From assembly GCA_940671915.1 (NCBI GenBank), contig CALNVZ010002974.1:42097735-42161734 (forward strand): DNA of 64,000 nucleotides, written 5' to 3'. The stretch is from Paracentrotus lividus. Taxonomy: Eukaryota > Echinodermata > Echinoidea > Camarodonta > Echinidae. Under the pieces are notes generated by a model. It made no database searches and was not told the origin of the DNA. It was given only the letters and a program-made list of their open reading frames with translations. Shown in pieces: positions 48,176 through 58,562 of the stretch. The position numbers and the translations under genes are program-made. Each line of letters begins with the position of its first letter. The stretch's first letter is position 1.

Positions 48176-50774
48176 AAAAAAGTTTTAAAGTTTAACTAAC
48201 ATGGAAGACATCTCTAAGTCCCTAAGTAAAAACAAGCGTTCTATGACAATTTACAGCAAACAAAGCGTGGTGGATATGAAGACGTTACCTTTAACTTTTG
48301 CTGTAGCTCTAAAACGTATAGATCTGCTAGCACCAAGATAATTATGAGTTATGGGAAAAGGGCTGAATTAGAGCTACATCGTTTTTTTATCAGGCTGGTG
48401 ATCTGGTTTAAGATCACTTTTCTGATTTCAACGAAGTTCTACAAGTGGTGTAAACATGGTTAAAGGCGCTATCAAATCAGTATTAGCTGCTGGTGATGAA
48501 GCAAGCACTGTCCATATCGTGTTATAAGTTTGGAAGGATGTTAACCCAGGAGTGTTTGAAGCCTTGTTCCCTTCCCAATGTCATGTCGGGTGTAGATCAT
48601 GACAGTGATCACCTAACATAGGCTCCTTGATGACATGCTTGCTACTGGATGATCTCTAAGAGAAGATATAAGAGCTTTTTAGGATACATGAACTTACTGG
48701 AAATAATAGAGGCAAAATCCAGAAAATAGGCCTAGTGCCTAGCTATCCTCATCGTAGTGTCATAAAGTGTATCGTGATTCTTACATCTCACGAACGGATG
48801 GATGATATCGATATATCGTCTATTACATTCAATGGGTTACACGATGTGTTCTTGGACTAAGAAATTTATATGAATTATGCAAGGTGGGATCATGTTTTCT
48901 CAAGAAGCTTAAGGAGCTTGACGAAACGTTAAATTTCTGAGGTGATGCATGCTTCATACAAGACGAAGTCTCATACTTTGCTTAATTAAATAGTCAGTCT
49001 ATCAACCAAAGGGAGATCATTTTGCGGTTGAGCTGGAAGTATAATTATTTCGAACGGAAGCTAACATTGAGAGTCATGCTTAAGATATATATACATTTGA
49101 CGAGTTTTTTCTGTATGGTCAGTTAATATAATTGTAGAATACTGAAATGTGATTGAATAAAATGAAGGGACTGGTGCTGTCTTAGGAGTTAGTTATTAAC
49201 GCTAATGACTAGATATTAAAAAAATGATTAATTATATTAAAAAATTAATAAGCTTGGTCATGGCTCTGTTTTGGTTTGTTGCAGAAGAATGTTTAATGAA
49301 TGATATTAATTGAAAAAAGCAAAATTTTTGACAATCACTGAGATCTGTTAAAACACTGTCTCGTTCAGTTTTACTTGTGGAAATCTCACGTTGTTTCTTT
49401 GTAGACAATAATGTAGAGGAGTTAAGGTAATAATGAGGATAATTGGAAGGAATAATAAATATAATTGCTTTACATGAAGTCGGATAAGAAAGTTTTGATC
49501 AATACAATGAAGAATTAGAGAAAAGTTAATGTAAATAAAAACACATCTAAATAATAAATACTGAAAGTGTAATGTTAACAACAAAGGGCGAAGTTTGAAA
49601 GAAGGAGGTATTGGAAATTTATTTTGTTGAAGAGTTTGAAAGAGATTAATTTAATTGTGGTACTTGTTCAACAATAGTTTTGGAGCACTTTAGCTAAAGA
49701 TGATATAGAAGTTAAAGTTTGGTATAGGAATTTAAGGCGATTCACGATTTGGAATACTGAAGTTGATAATATGCATTATGGAAGTATGTTTGAAGAAAAT
49801 TTAGTAAGATATAATGTGATGGTATTGTTAAGTTAGATGGAGCAAGCATTATGGCTAAAGGATAGTGTATAAAGAAGTAAAGGCATTTGAAGATAGGAGA
49901 TTGCAAATGGAACAGAAGACTTGAAAAGATAGTAAATAAGGATTAGAATTGTAGGTCTGACAGTTTGAGGTGTGTGGGGTAGTAGAGTTAAGAATTTTTA
50001 GTTTTTTATGAGTGAATGAATGAAGAAGTGAAATTGTATTGAGAAGGAATATTTTGAAGAAAGGGTTAATAGAAGAGAAATTGAAATATTTTGGTTACAT
50101 ATAAATATGAGAAAGAGGATGTCTTTAAAGATTAGAAAGATGGTTCATAAGGGGAACAACTATATCATTATCGTGTGAGTAGCCTGAGATCATCGATAAT
50201 TAAATGATGAAAGTAGGAATTTCGTATCTTATTATTGTCACGTAGGTCATCATGAAGAAAGAAAATAGTAAATGGGAGGATATTTAATAGATGTATCAGT
50301 ACAATTGGGAGTGGAAGATGGATGTAGAATAATTTAGATTGATTGTCAGTGAAGAGGCAATGGATTCGTATAAGATAGAGGTGAGAGAAAATATCGCTAG
50401 TCAAGTAAGAGGATTTGGTAGCAAAAGAAAGGAAGATTATAGAAAGAGAGAAAGGTGAGCGTGTAATTGAATGAATATATAAGATATTAATAGACATTAA
50501 TAAGTCGTTTTTAACGAAATTGAGGAAGTGACGGCGAGACATATCGGAGTTATATGTGATATTGAAATGTTTAATGGATAATGGGAGATATTGATGAGAA
50601 CAATCGGTGTAATGTTGTTAAGAGAAGAGAATCATAACTTTTAAGATAGTTACTTATAAAATATTTAATATTGTTATATAAACTTGTATATATAATGTTA
50701 GAAACGCAAGAATCAGTAAAAAAAAAAATATAATATAATAATTAGAATGAATGTGATTGATATTACTTAGATTT
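48176..50774. other. Unassigned interior of the inverted-repeat region
   Basis: Purine-rich DNA on the plus strand without long open frames. A 46-codon frame begins at 48201 and other short frames follow, but none resembles a family I know. Confidence 0.4.
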
Positions 50775-52365
50775 TATCACTTAGTGCAGAATGAATAAGG
50801 GGGGAATGGCACGAGGATAAGTAGTAAAAAAAGGTTGTTTAGACGAAGTAACGGATTGATAATAGAAAATAGAAGGAAGAAACGAGAGAGGTACGGATAG
50901 AGGGAAAGACAGGAAGTGTAGATAGAGAGAGGAAAGACAAAGAGGGGAAGGAAACGGGGCGACGACAATTTTTTGACAAAGAGAGAGGGATTGGAAGTCC
51001 GAAGGACTAAATTATAACGCAAACATATAGTACTTTTGAGACGATGTAAGAAGGAGAGATGGTGATGAGAGGAGTGTGACAGTGCATCTATATAATCCTA
51101 TGTGCGCGTAGCCGTGTGTGTGTGCGTAGCACCTATGATTGCGTGTGTGTGGTGTGTGTGCGGTGTGTGCTTGTGTGGTGTGTGTGTGGTATGATGGGTG
51201 GGTGGGTGTGGGGAAATGACTAGGGAGACAATAGTGGAAACAAGGGATAAGGTATGTTGGGTGGAGAATTAATGAGTTCGTGTATTTAATCATACCAACA
51301 CTTGTAGTTATGAAGGCTCCGATAATATTACTCAAAATTCCTCCCTTTTGATCCTGTGTTTCCTTAAAACATTTTACTTAAATGGCCCAAAAATAAGATA
51401 AAAAATACATGTAACTTATAAAACCAAATATGTTTAAGAAAGCGGAGGACTTGCTTTAGACGTTGGCAAAGTTTCAGAGTAATCGGATATTTTAAACACA
51501 ATCTAAACAAAACTTCAAAATTTGAAACCGAAACCGAGTAAAAAAACAGACAAATTGGTCGCAAATCGACGACGTCGCTCCGCGATGTTAACGTCGCTAT
51601 CATCGATCTCAGGGACGAAAATGCCAGGAAAATTCATTGTGGTGCATCGTATACTATCGGTTAATCAAACTCAAAAAAGAAAATAAAAAATGAAGCCCTA
51701 AAAATATGTTGGGGACACGTTTTGTGTGATAGTGTCAAGTGCACCTCCCTGTACATTGTCTCATAAGTGACTTCCGGTAGTGACGTCACAAAATGTGTGA
51801 TTTTGGCGGGAAGGCCACAGCTCAGACCCGGCAGCAATTCATTTTTGTGAGGCCCAGGGTCCATCCCAACCCCCTATGGGGTCAGTTGTTCCGGCGCTTT
51901 TCGCTTGAATAAATCTTCTGGGATGCCGGACTAATTACGGCAGAGGGGCCGGGTTCCAGTAAGGTGCAAAGTATATTTTTACCTGCATGCACCATTTTCC
52001 CCCCTCTTTTGTGTGAAGGATACCATAAATTTGACAAAAAAGCGGAACATATGTGCCATCTATAGACCCTATATATGTAGATGTCTATGACCATATCATG
52101 ATTCCAAAACATTTTCCTTTGCCACAATCACTTCAATAGATTCTGCACAGTAATCAAATGACTACATGTAACCTCAACTCTGGACATAACACTATACCCT
52201 TCCCAAAACTTAACCCTACACCTAACCTAAAATCCTATTGCAACCCTACCCCTAACCCCAACCTTACATCTTTGTCGAAATAAAGCCTGGAGCAATTGTC
52301 GCAGGAGCAAATGTCGTGTCACCCAAATAATCACCAAATGCATACATTCACATCTCCCTCTAATT

Positions 52366-52534
52366 ATGCAGAAAAAGGAAGCATTGCGAAGACTTAGCCA
52401 GCAGCACTCCAGGCAAGCGGGCAGGGCAGGGTCCTCCAGTGGACTCCACGAACCGGGGAGGAGGAGAAAGAGCTTGGAGAAACGGAGAAGATCTACCGAT
52501 GAAACGGATCCTGGTGGTGGGCGGAGAAAGAGAG
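52366..52534 (+). CDS. MCM3AP: GANP exon 1 (or first visible exon)
   Basis: Encodes a very basic Arg/Ser-rich segment (RRRKSLEKRRRSTDE, GGGRRKR) and splices in phase 1 to the FG-repeat exon. ATG at 52366 could be the start, but the pyrimidine-rich stretch before ATGCAG also makes a good splice acceptor, so coding could begin at 52372 as an internal exon. Confidence 0.6.
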
Positions 52535-54076
52535 GTAGACCAATTTATGGAGCAAACCCATATTTTTGAAAAATTTGAAATAATGCAAAACTTTGTAAAG
52601 AATCTTTCAATGAATGTTTTGAATGTTCTAATTGTTTGGAATTATTTATGATAATCTTTAGAACACATGCAGTTATCTGTAAAATTTTCAAAATTATAAA
52701 TACTGCACAAATTTGTAAATTGAATGGATATGTGGACTGAACGTTATATCTCAATTACAAAGGGCAAAAGAATAGAATGGATATGTGGATTGAACGTTAT
52801 GTCTCAATTACAAAGGGCAAATCTTTCAATGAGTATAGATCTTCAATTTCTTTTTGAATACATTTATTTATCTGAGCTTTTAAGAAATGAAGTATTCATT
52901 TTTCACTCCATATTTAAATATTTTTTTGTTCTTTTTATGAAAACCAGATGATGGGAAACGCTTTATCAGTCCAATGAACAATCCAGAAGTAGCATCAGGC
53001 ACCTCTGCTCCTGAGCCTGCAAAGAGAGGACTGTTTGGACTTCCAAGCAATGCTCCATTAGATTCCTCTGAGTCACCATTAGAACTCCTTGGTCAGGGCC
53101 AAACTAAATCGACATCTGGATCATCGCTCTTTTCCCAACCATCCTCTTCTGGGACTTCTCTCTTCTCTCAAGAATCAGCCTTTGGGGGTGCCTCATCCGG
53201 CCTCTTTGGCAAACCAAGTGTACCCTCTTCATCGTCGTTTGGTTCTCAATCAACAACGTTTGGATCTTTTGGGACAGGATTAAAACCATCTCTGTTTGGT
53301 AAGGCCGTTGATTCAGACTCTTCCCTTGAGGATGCGGGAACTAACAAACTGAGCTTCCAGGTGACATTTGCGTCAGTGGGTAGAGATGAGGCCGGGACCG
53401 GAGGAACTGTTGAGGATGAAGATGCTCCAATGTTGGACCGACGTGTGCTCTCCAGGGATTCTACATCAAGGGAGGGTGAAAGAATCTCTGGATCCATTGA
53501 GAAGACTTCACCTCGAAAAGATGAGAGAGCCTTCCAACAGACCAGGAGGAGCTCTCTGAAGAGAGACCTGTCGCCTTCAAAGCCATCGTCAGCATCCCAG
53601 CGTCAACTCACTTCCCATGACGACATATTTGGATCTGACATTTCAGATATGGAAAGCTTTGGAACAGCGCCCTCTAAGCCCAAGATTGAGAAGGAGAGTA
53701 TGCAGGGAAGGGCATCCATCAAGAGGAGTGGTCTGTTTGGGAGGGCCATAGAGGATGCAAGTGGACGGAGGGAGGAGGAATCCAAGAAACAACGAAGTGA
53801 GGAAAAGTCAACCACAGGTGGGTAGCAAACACAAAATGATATACATATCTAAACAGTAACTTAAATGAACTTGTAAAGAATGACCACAAGTTTTTTTCTT
53901 CTGGTTTTTGGGGTCGCAGATGCTGTCTTTGAATGTTGATTTCAAACGGTTTTTAATTTATTATTCCTTAAATTGGTTATGTTATGATGTTCAAAAGTTC
54001 ATGATCGCAAGTTGTGGAGATGCTCTGCCAACCCCTTCCAAAGGGACAGCATTAGATGGTGGTGATGATGATGATA

Positions 54077-54119
<43 letters not shown>

Positions 54120-57100
54120 CAATGATGATGATGATATTGTTCCATTATTGGACATGTATGTGTAAGATGTGTTCATTGTGTCATTTACAAATACAATAAA
54201 CCTTTTATCTTCAATTCGCTGAATTTGTTGAATTACATGTACCTCCTCCATTCCTCTTCCATTTATTATTTTGTTTCTCCGCATTTCCATTTCTTTTTCT
54301 TCTGTCTTCTTATCAGAGTCTTCAAGGGGGCAGAAACAAACTTCCATGTTTGTTAGTAAGAGCGAAATCAAGCACTTGACCAGTATCATAGTCAAAGACG
54401 TTCCAGACGAGCTGAACAATCGAATCTTCATAAGCAAGTTCTTCTCAACGTTTGGCAAAGTGAAGAAAACAACCGTAAACCCTCGAAAGACAATGGCCAC
54501 TGTGTATTTTGAAGACCATGTAGTTAATGTTTAGATATTCATTATGCATAGTAATATGAGTGTACAATTTTGATGGCAATATAAATTGTTCATTTTTGAT
54601 AACAGGTCCACATGCATTTTAAAGAGATTCTAAGGACCAAGCCACTTTAAAAACCTGTTATGATTTTAAATCTTGTTGCATGAACACATCTAGCACATAA
54701 ACTCATGTCACATGTTTGAAATTGGGACTCCAAATAGTTTCTTTATAGTGAAATCTTGTTTTGTCCATGGAGAAGGGAAGGAAAGAGTACCACGCCACAC
54801 ATGTCATTATGCATGCATGCCCAAAAGTAAGAGGGGGTGCATTATAATCTACTTATACAGTGGCAGATATAAGATTTCATAAGAGGGGGGGGGGGCGCGG
54901 CGCGGGGGAGGGCCCTAAATTTGAATTTAAGATTTTGGTACACCCATTTTTTCCCCCGTCACAGCGGCGAGCAAAAAGGTAAAGCAATCGAAGAAGGTCA
55001 TCATGCATCGGTCATAGGAGTAAGGAGCGTTGGTCAATCGGGTCAATCGTCCGTCCATTTTTTTCCTTTTTCCTCCCCCCCCCTTGATCTACGCCTGACT
55101 CTATGTTTTACCATCCCCACCTCTTTGGTTTGCTCCGCCCTTGGCATGATAAAGGAGCTATCCTTCTCAAATAAACAAAATCAACAGTTTTTGTAATATT
55201 CCCCATGAACATAGTTATCCTTTCATCGTTTGTTTTTATTGAAACAGGAATCAGCAGCAAATGCAAAGCGACATGTCAAGACTCTAAAGAAAGGGACAAG
55301 ACCCAGTGACCATATTTTGGACGCAGAAAGACAAAACCAGAAAAAACGAAAGAGTGGTAAGTGTTTTCATAGACTTTTACTTAAATTTTTTTTTATTTAC
55401 ATGAACACTGCTCTATAATATTCAATTAACTGTAAAGTATGATTAAATTCTGTAGTAGACCAAGAAAGGTGGGTACTATTCTTTTAATTTCATTATCTAT
55501 ATTGATTTTTCCAGTGGGATCAATCTTTTTTAAGTTTTCATTAACTTTTTGATCCCGCCACATTTTTGATATACCGCTTCTTCTTTATCGTCTCATAGTA
55601 TTTATTTCTGCAAATGTTTTTTCCATTTCCCAAAATATTTTATAATGTTATGTTATTAATCGTGTGAAATCCTATTGCATATGTGTATTTCAAATGTGTG
55701 CTTCTGTCATGTTATGTTTTCATGAAAATGTGTAAATAAACTTTGAACTATTGAAACTTTATTCATTCGTTTCATTTAGATGCGAATTCCCTCCACCTTC
55801 AATTGAGACAAAACTGAGCTACCTGTAGATCCTCCAAAGAAGAGAGAGAAACCAACTTCAAGTTATTTTGGTATGTATGATTCTTTTTTTTAATTATTAT
55901 TTTCATTATTTTCTTTTAAAGAAATATAATTAGTTTGTATTTATGATGTATCAGTTGACAACTATTTCATTCATTAAATTAAATATGATTACACTGAAAC
56001 GTATAACGTCTTTGATGTCCAAATGTCTCCAATACCAAAATTTAATTATAGTTTGAGCACATAATGCAGTCATACTCATACATGATTGTGAGCACTTTTA
56101 AATTAATTTAAGATCACATTGAAAAAGTTTTACTGAAATATTGATAGGGTTTACGGAGATCGCATAATTACCGTAGTCTCTTCTTTTTCGCTAGATTTTT
56201 AATGATTATATATATGTGATACGTCTTGTGAAATGGAGAGAAGTCGCAGATCAAAGATCCGAATAAATCGACAAACTAATAAAAACTCATTTGAGGAAAT
56301 TTTTTTTTATTATTTTCTGGTTTTACCATGCTTCATCTTTGCCTGTAAAAAATAGTGAAAATGATAACGGGAAAGTGGTAAAAAGCATTTTCGGCGAGTG
56401 TTTTTTTCGGTCATAATTTTTTTTTTCCGGACATACAAGCGCACGTCCACGCTCATTTCCCCTCTCCGTTTAGCTCCGCCCTTAGCAACGCATGGCTTTG
56501 TTTGTTGGACGTTCACGGTCATGTGGTTGTGTGATTCTAATTGGCTTTTGTTTCGTTTTGTGAGCGAATAGCGAACTAACTCTCTTTAGCTGCACTCAGC
56601 CTGTGCGATGCCACACAACCTGCTGTGAATAAAGCTGTTTCATCCGGATAGCGGAGCACGCAATAACGAATGTCAAAATCTAACAATCGGGTGGGGGGGG
56701 GGTTATGTGGGGAAAAGCTACTTATTGCTTGACTTAGCTATCTGGATCCAAATGAATGTTTAATTTCAGCATTTTATTTTAGGGGCCGCGATATCTGTTG
56801 CTCCTGATGGGAAATTAAAACCTCCTATAAACAAATTTGGTTCCATCAGGGAAACATAGAGCACACAAAAGAGATACGTGATCATAATACTTCTGATACA
56901 AGTATTAGGTTAAAGTCTTAAGACGCGTAAGAGATGCTAATTAAAATTGAAAAAAAAATATGGTTTAAAATGGTTGTATTGCATTATGTCATGAAACCAA
57001 TGAGCTAAGGGGGGGGGAGTGGCAAATCAATCTAGTTTATAACTGCGCGCTGGTATCTTCACTTTTTGGGAACTACTTTGAAACAACCTTTAAGACGGCT

Positions 57101-58562
57101 TAGAAACAAGTTTGAGACGAGTTGTTGAGACGTCGCGGAACGTTCCGAGACGTTTCATGATCGCGGATACTAACTTTGAGACATTTCTCTGAAACTGCTT
57201 TGAAACAGATTTTGAAAACAATCTCGGAGACTTCTCCTCGACAGAATAAAGACGGAATAAAACGTTATCCGTCGCGAAAAATCGATTCTTTGCGAAGACG
57301 TCTCCGCTATTTTGTAAAAAATTTTGAAAATTGTCGTGGAGATAATCTCCGAGACTTTTCCTCGACGGAAATAAAGACGAATAAACTTTTTATCCGTTTC
57401 GAAGAAACGATTCCGTTGCGAAGACGTCTCCGCTATATCACCTTCACTTCGACAAAAGTCCGTAAGAATTTACACAAAATAAACTTTTTAAACTTTAATG
57501 TTGTGTAGTTGTGTGTAATCAAATTCAGCTTCTTTTTTTTTTTGAGAAGATTGAACATCGCGTTATTTCCGCTTGCTGCGCTTGCCTCGTCATCTGCGTG
57601 AACGACGATTATTGTTCTCTGTATACCTGAATGCAGCCTCCTCATTGGTCAATCGTTTCACCTTTGTAACAAGGTTGTAGGGCATTCTCGGTGAGTACAG
57701 CGGTGACAGAGTGTTCTTATTTTTCTGGCGCCGGGGTACAAAGGAATCAAACTTCGCAGAGACGTTTTTCTCTTGATTTTTGATTTCAAGAGCACAATTC
57801 TCCTCGCGTTCAGAGGCTAATATCTCACTTCTATTATCTCTTTTACAGTCGGGTTATATCAAAATTCGCAAGGATCCAGAATCAGGGATCAATAATATCA
57901 AATAAAATGGATTTTCAAAATTGCGAATAGTCTCTACCTTTCGACGTGACGCATCACATATTTGCTTCTTTTGATTTGAACAGGGAGAAGCAGTAAAGGA
58001 TACCATACAGCCTCTGCAAAGATATGAAGCTTTAGAAGAGAGAGACAAACAACAAAGGAGGAGGATTGTAAAGAGTGCTTTCATATGTTTATAACAGAGG
58101 CATTCAAGAGAAGTCTGTCGAAATGTAAATTTTACACGATGGAGAAAATACTTAATGATGATCTGATACATTATCTTAGCACAGTTTTTTACATCGTTTT
58201 CAAAATACAAGATAATAAACATGGTATGTATAAATTATATACACGATACTTATAACAAATTAAACAAACAAACTTTCAAAAGTTTTTTTGAATTTCAGTT
58301 TTTATCACTTTTCAAAAATTTTAGATCTCAAAGTGCCTAACTCAATGGGCATTAAATTTGATTCACAACTATGTAATTCTTGATTTGATTTTTTTTATTG
58401 TATATATATTTCTTTTTCAGGGTGACTAAGCAAAGTGAACTGGCTACAGCCAAAAAATGACTGGTACATGTCCAGACATGTGTCCAGAGAAAGAGAGATA
58501 CTCATGAGAGAGGTCCAGAGGAGACTCAGTCCTTATGCAGGTGGAGGCCTGGCAAAGAAAAG
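52366..58562 (+). CDS. MCM3AP: Germinal-centre associated nuclear protein (GANP/MCM3AP, Sac3 family), 5' part, incomplete
   Basis: GANP is the scaffold of the TREX-2 complex that links mRNA processing to export at nuclear pores. Exons visible: 52366-52534, 52948-53817, 54317-54519, 55248-55356, 55780-55870, about 57984-58070, and 58421-58562. The first four join in phase. Order: basic Arg-rich start; a region with FG-type repeats (LFGLP, SLFSQ, GLFGKP, FGSFG, SLFGK); the GLFGRAIED block seen before the RRM in GANP; an RRM-like domain (LTSIIVKDVPDELNNR, ATVYFEDH); then a Lys-rich linker and TGTCPDMCPEKERY, the Sac3/GANP core signature. The rest of the protein (human is about 1980 residues) is not found in the window. 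Exons 5 to 7 contain frame breaks, so either the sequence is error-prone or the copy is damaged. Family call is secure; the exact start and downstream exons are not. Confidence 0.88.
52722..52828 (+). repeat. 53-bp tandem duplication
   Basis: GAATGGATATGTGGACTGAA and following bases occur at 52722 and 52775 with two or three substitutions, in the GANP intron. Confidence 0.85.
52948..53817 (+). CDS. MCM3AP: GANP FG-repeat exon
   Basis: An 870-nt exon encoding a Ser/Gly/Phe-rich nucleoporin-like region with at least seven FG or LFG motifs, then a charged linker with many Ser-Pro and Lys-Arg motifs. It ends near RSGLFGRAIEDASGRREEE, which resembles the GTLFGRTIQD segment of vertebrate GANP. FG repeats of GANP are thought to bind nuclear pore and export factors. 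Acceptor accag, donor gtgggt. Confidence 0.85.
54058..54135 (+). repeat. GAT microsatellite
   Basis: Long run of GAT/GAC units in the intron before the GANP RRM exon. Confidence 0.9.
54317..54519 (+). CDS. MCM3AP: GANP RRM-like domain exon
   Basis: Encodes HLTSIIVKDVPDELNNRIFISKFF, KVKKTTVNPRK and MATVYFEDH, matching the CKNIPDELND...FGKIAKVQRI...LAVVHFFDH RRM of vertebrate GANP. It has 68 codons including the junction and donor gtagtt. The intron before it (53818-54316) has a GAT microsatellite at 54058-54135. Confidence 0.9.
54855..55105. mobile_element. MITE-like element in GANP intron
   Basis: Begins CAGTGGCAGATATAAG followed by a G tract and ends in a C tract with TTGATCTACGCCTG. This resembles a widespread invertebrate repeat ending CAGTGGCGGATCC. 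Termini are degraded. Confidence 0.5.
55248..55356 (+). CDS. MCM3AP: GANP exon after RRM
   Basis: Encodes ESAANAKRHVKTLKKG and a Lys-rich linker (QKKRKS), matching the end of the GANP RRM where vertebrates have ASAALARKKGK. Acceptor aacag, donor gtaagt, phase 1. The intron before it holds a MITE-like element (54855-55105). Confidence 0.85.
55780..55870 (+). CDS. MCM3AP: GANP exon 5 with a frame break
   Basis: Read in phase from exon 4 it gives DANSLHLQLRQN then TGA at 55815-55817. From 55816 a different frame reads ELPVDPPKKREKPTSSYF up to a gtatgt donor, which looks like real linker sequence. A one-base insertion at about 55815, real or a sequencing error, explains it. Confidence 0.55.
57100..57450. 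repeat. Tandem duplicated block rich in GAGAC/TCGCG
   Basis: The block around AATCTCGGAGACTTCTCCTCG (57220) recurs at 57344 with period 124, each copy ending in GCGAAGACGTCTCCGCTAT. Lies in the large intron of the GANP gene. Confidence 0.75.
57984..58070 (+). CDS. MCM3AP: GANP exon 6 (approximate end)
   Basis: After a gaacag acceptor it reads GEAVKDTIQPLQRYEALEERDKQQ then RRRIVK, matching the [27 protein letters not shown] block of vertebrate GANP. No good donor keeps the expected phase, so the 3' end is uncertain. Confidence 0.6.
58421..58562 (+). CDS. MCM3AP: GANP exon 7, start of Sac3/GANP core, with frame breaks
   Basis: Frame 1 reads VTKQSELATAKK then a stop. A second frame reads TGTCPDMCPEKERY, the diagnostic GTC.DMCPEKERY motif. 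A third reads MREVQRRLSPY. Three frames in 140 bases need two small indels. The motif identity is clear; the exon is not translatable as written. A donor gtacct follows AAAAG. Confidence 0.65.

Larger units (their letters stand above)
46039..51931. mobile_element. Long inverted-repeat element, TA-flanked (candidate)
   Basis: Ends GTCCGGCATCCCAGAAGATT on the left and its complement on the right, both flanked by TA (46037-46038 and 51932-51933). Arms are about 46039-47160 and 50775-51931. The outer 580 bases are almost identical; the inner parts are diverged CA-rich and CT-rich DNA. No transposase recognised inside, only a decayed RTE LINE piece and unassigned DNA. It could be a foldback transposon, two opposite copies of one repeat, or an assembly hairpin. 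Confidence 0.55.

Noticed and set aside
50168-50542. Minus-strand frame of 124 codons inside the inverted-repeat element
   Set aside because: Composition is just the translation of AG-rich DNA; no motif of a transposase or other family seen.
52191-52265. Telomere-like CCCTAA sequence
   Set aside because: Motifs are irregular (CCCTAC, CCTAAC, CCCTAA mixed) with no tandem array, so not an interstitial telomere.
53908-54165. Open frame with a long Asp run
   Set aside because: It is translation of a GAT microsatellite inside an intron.
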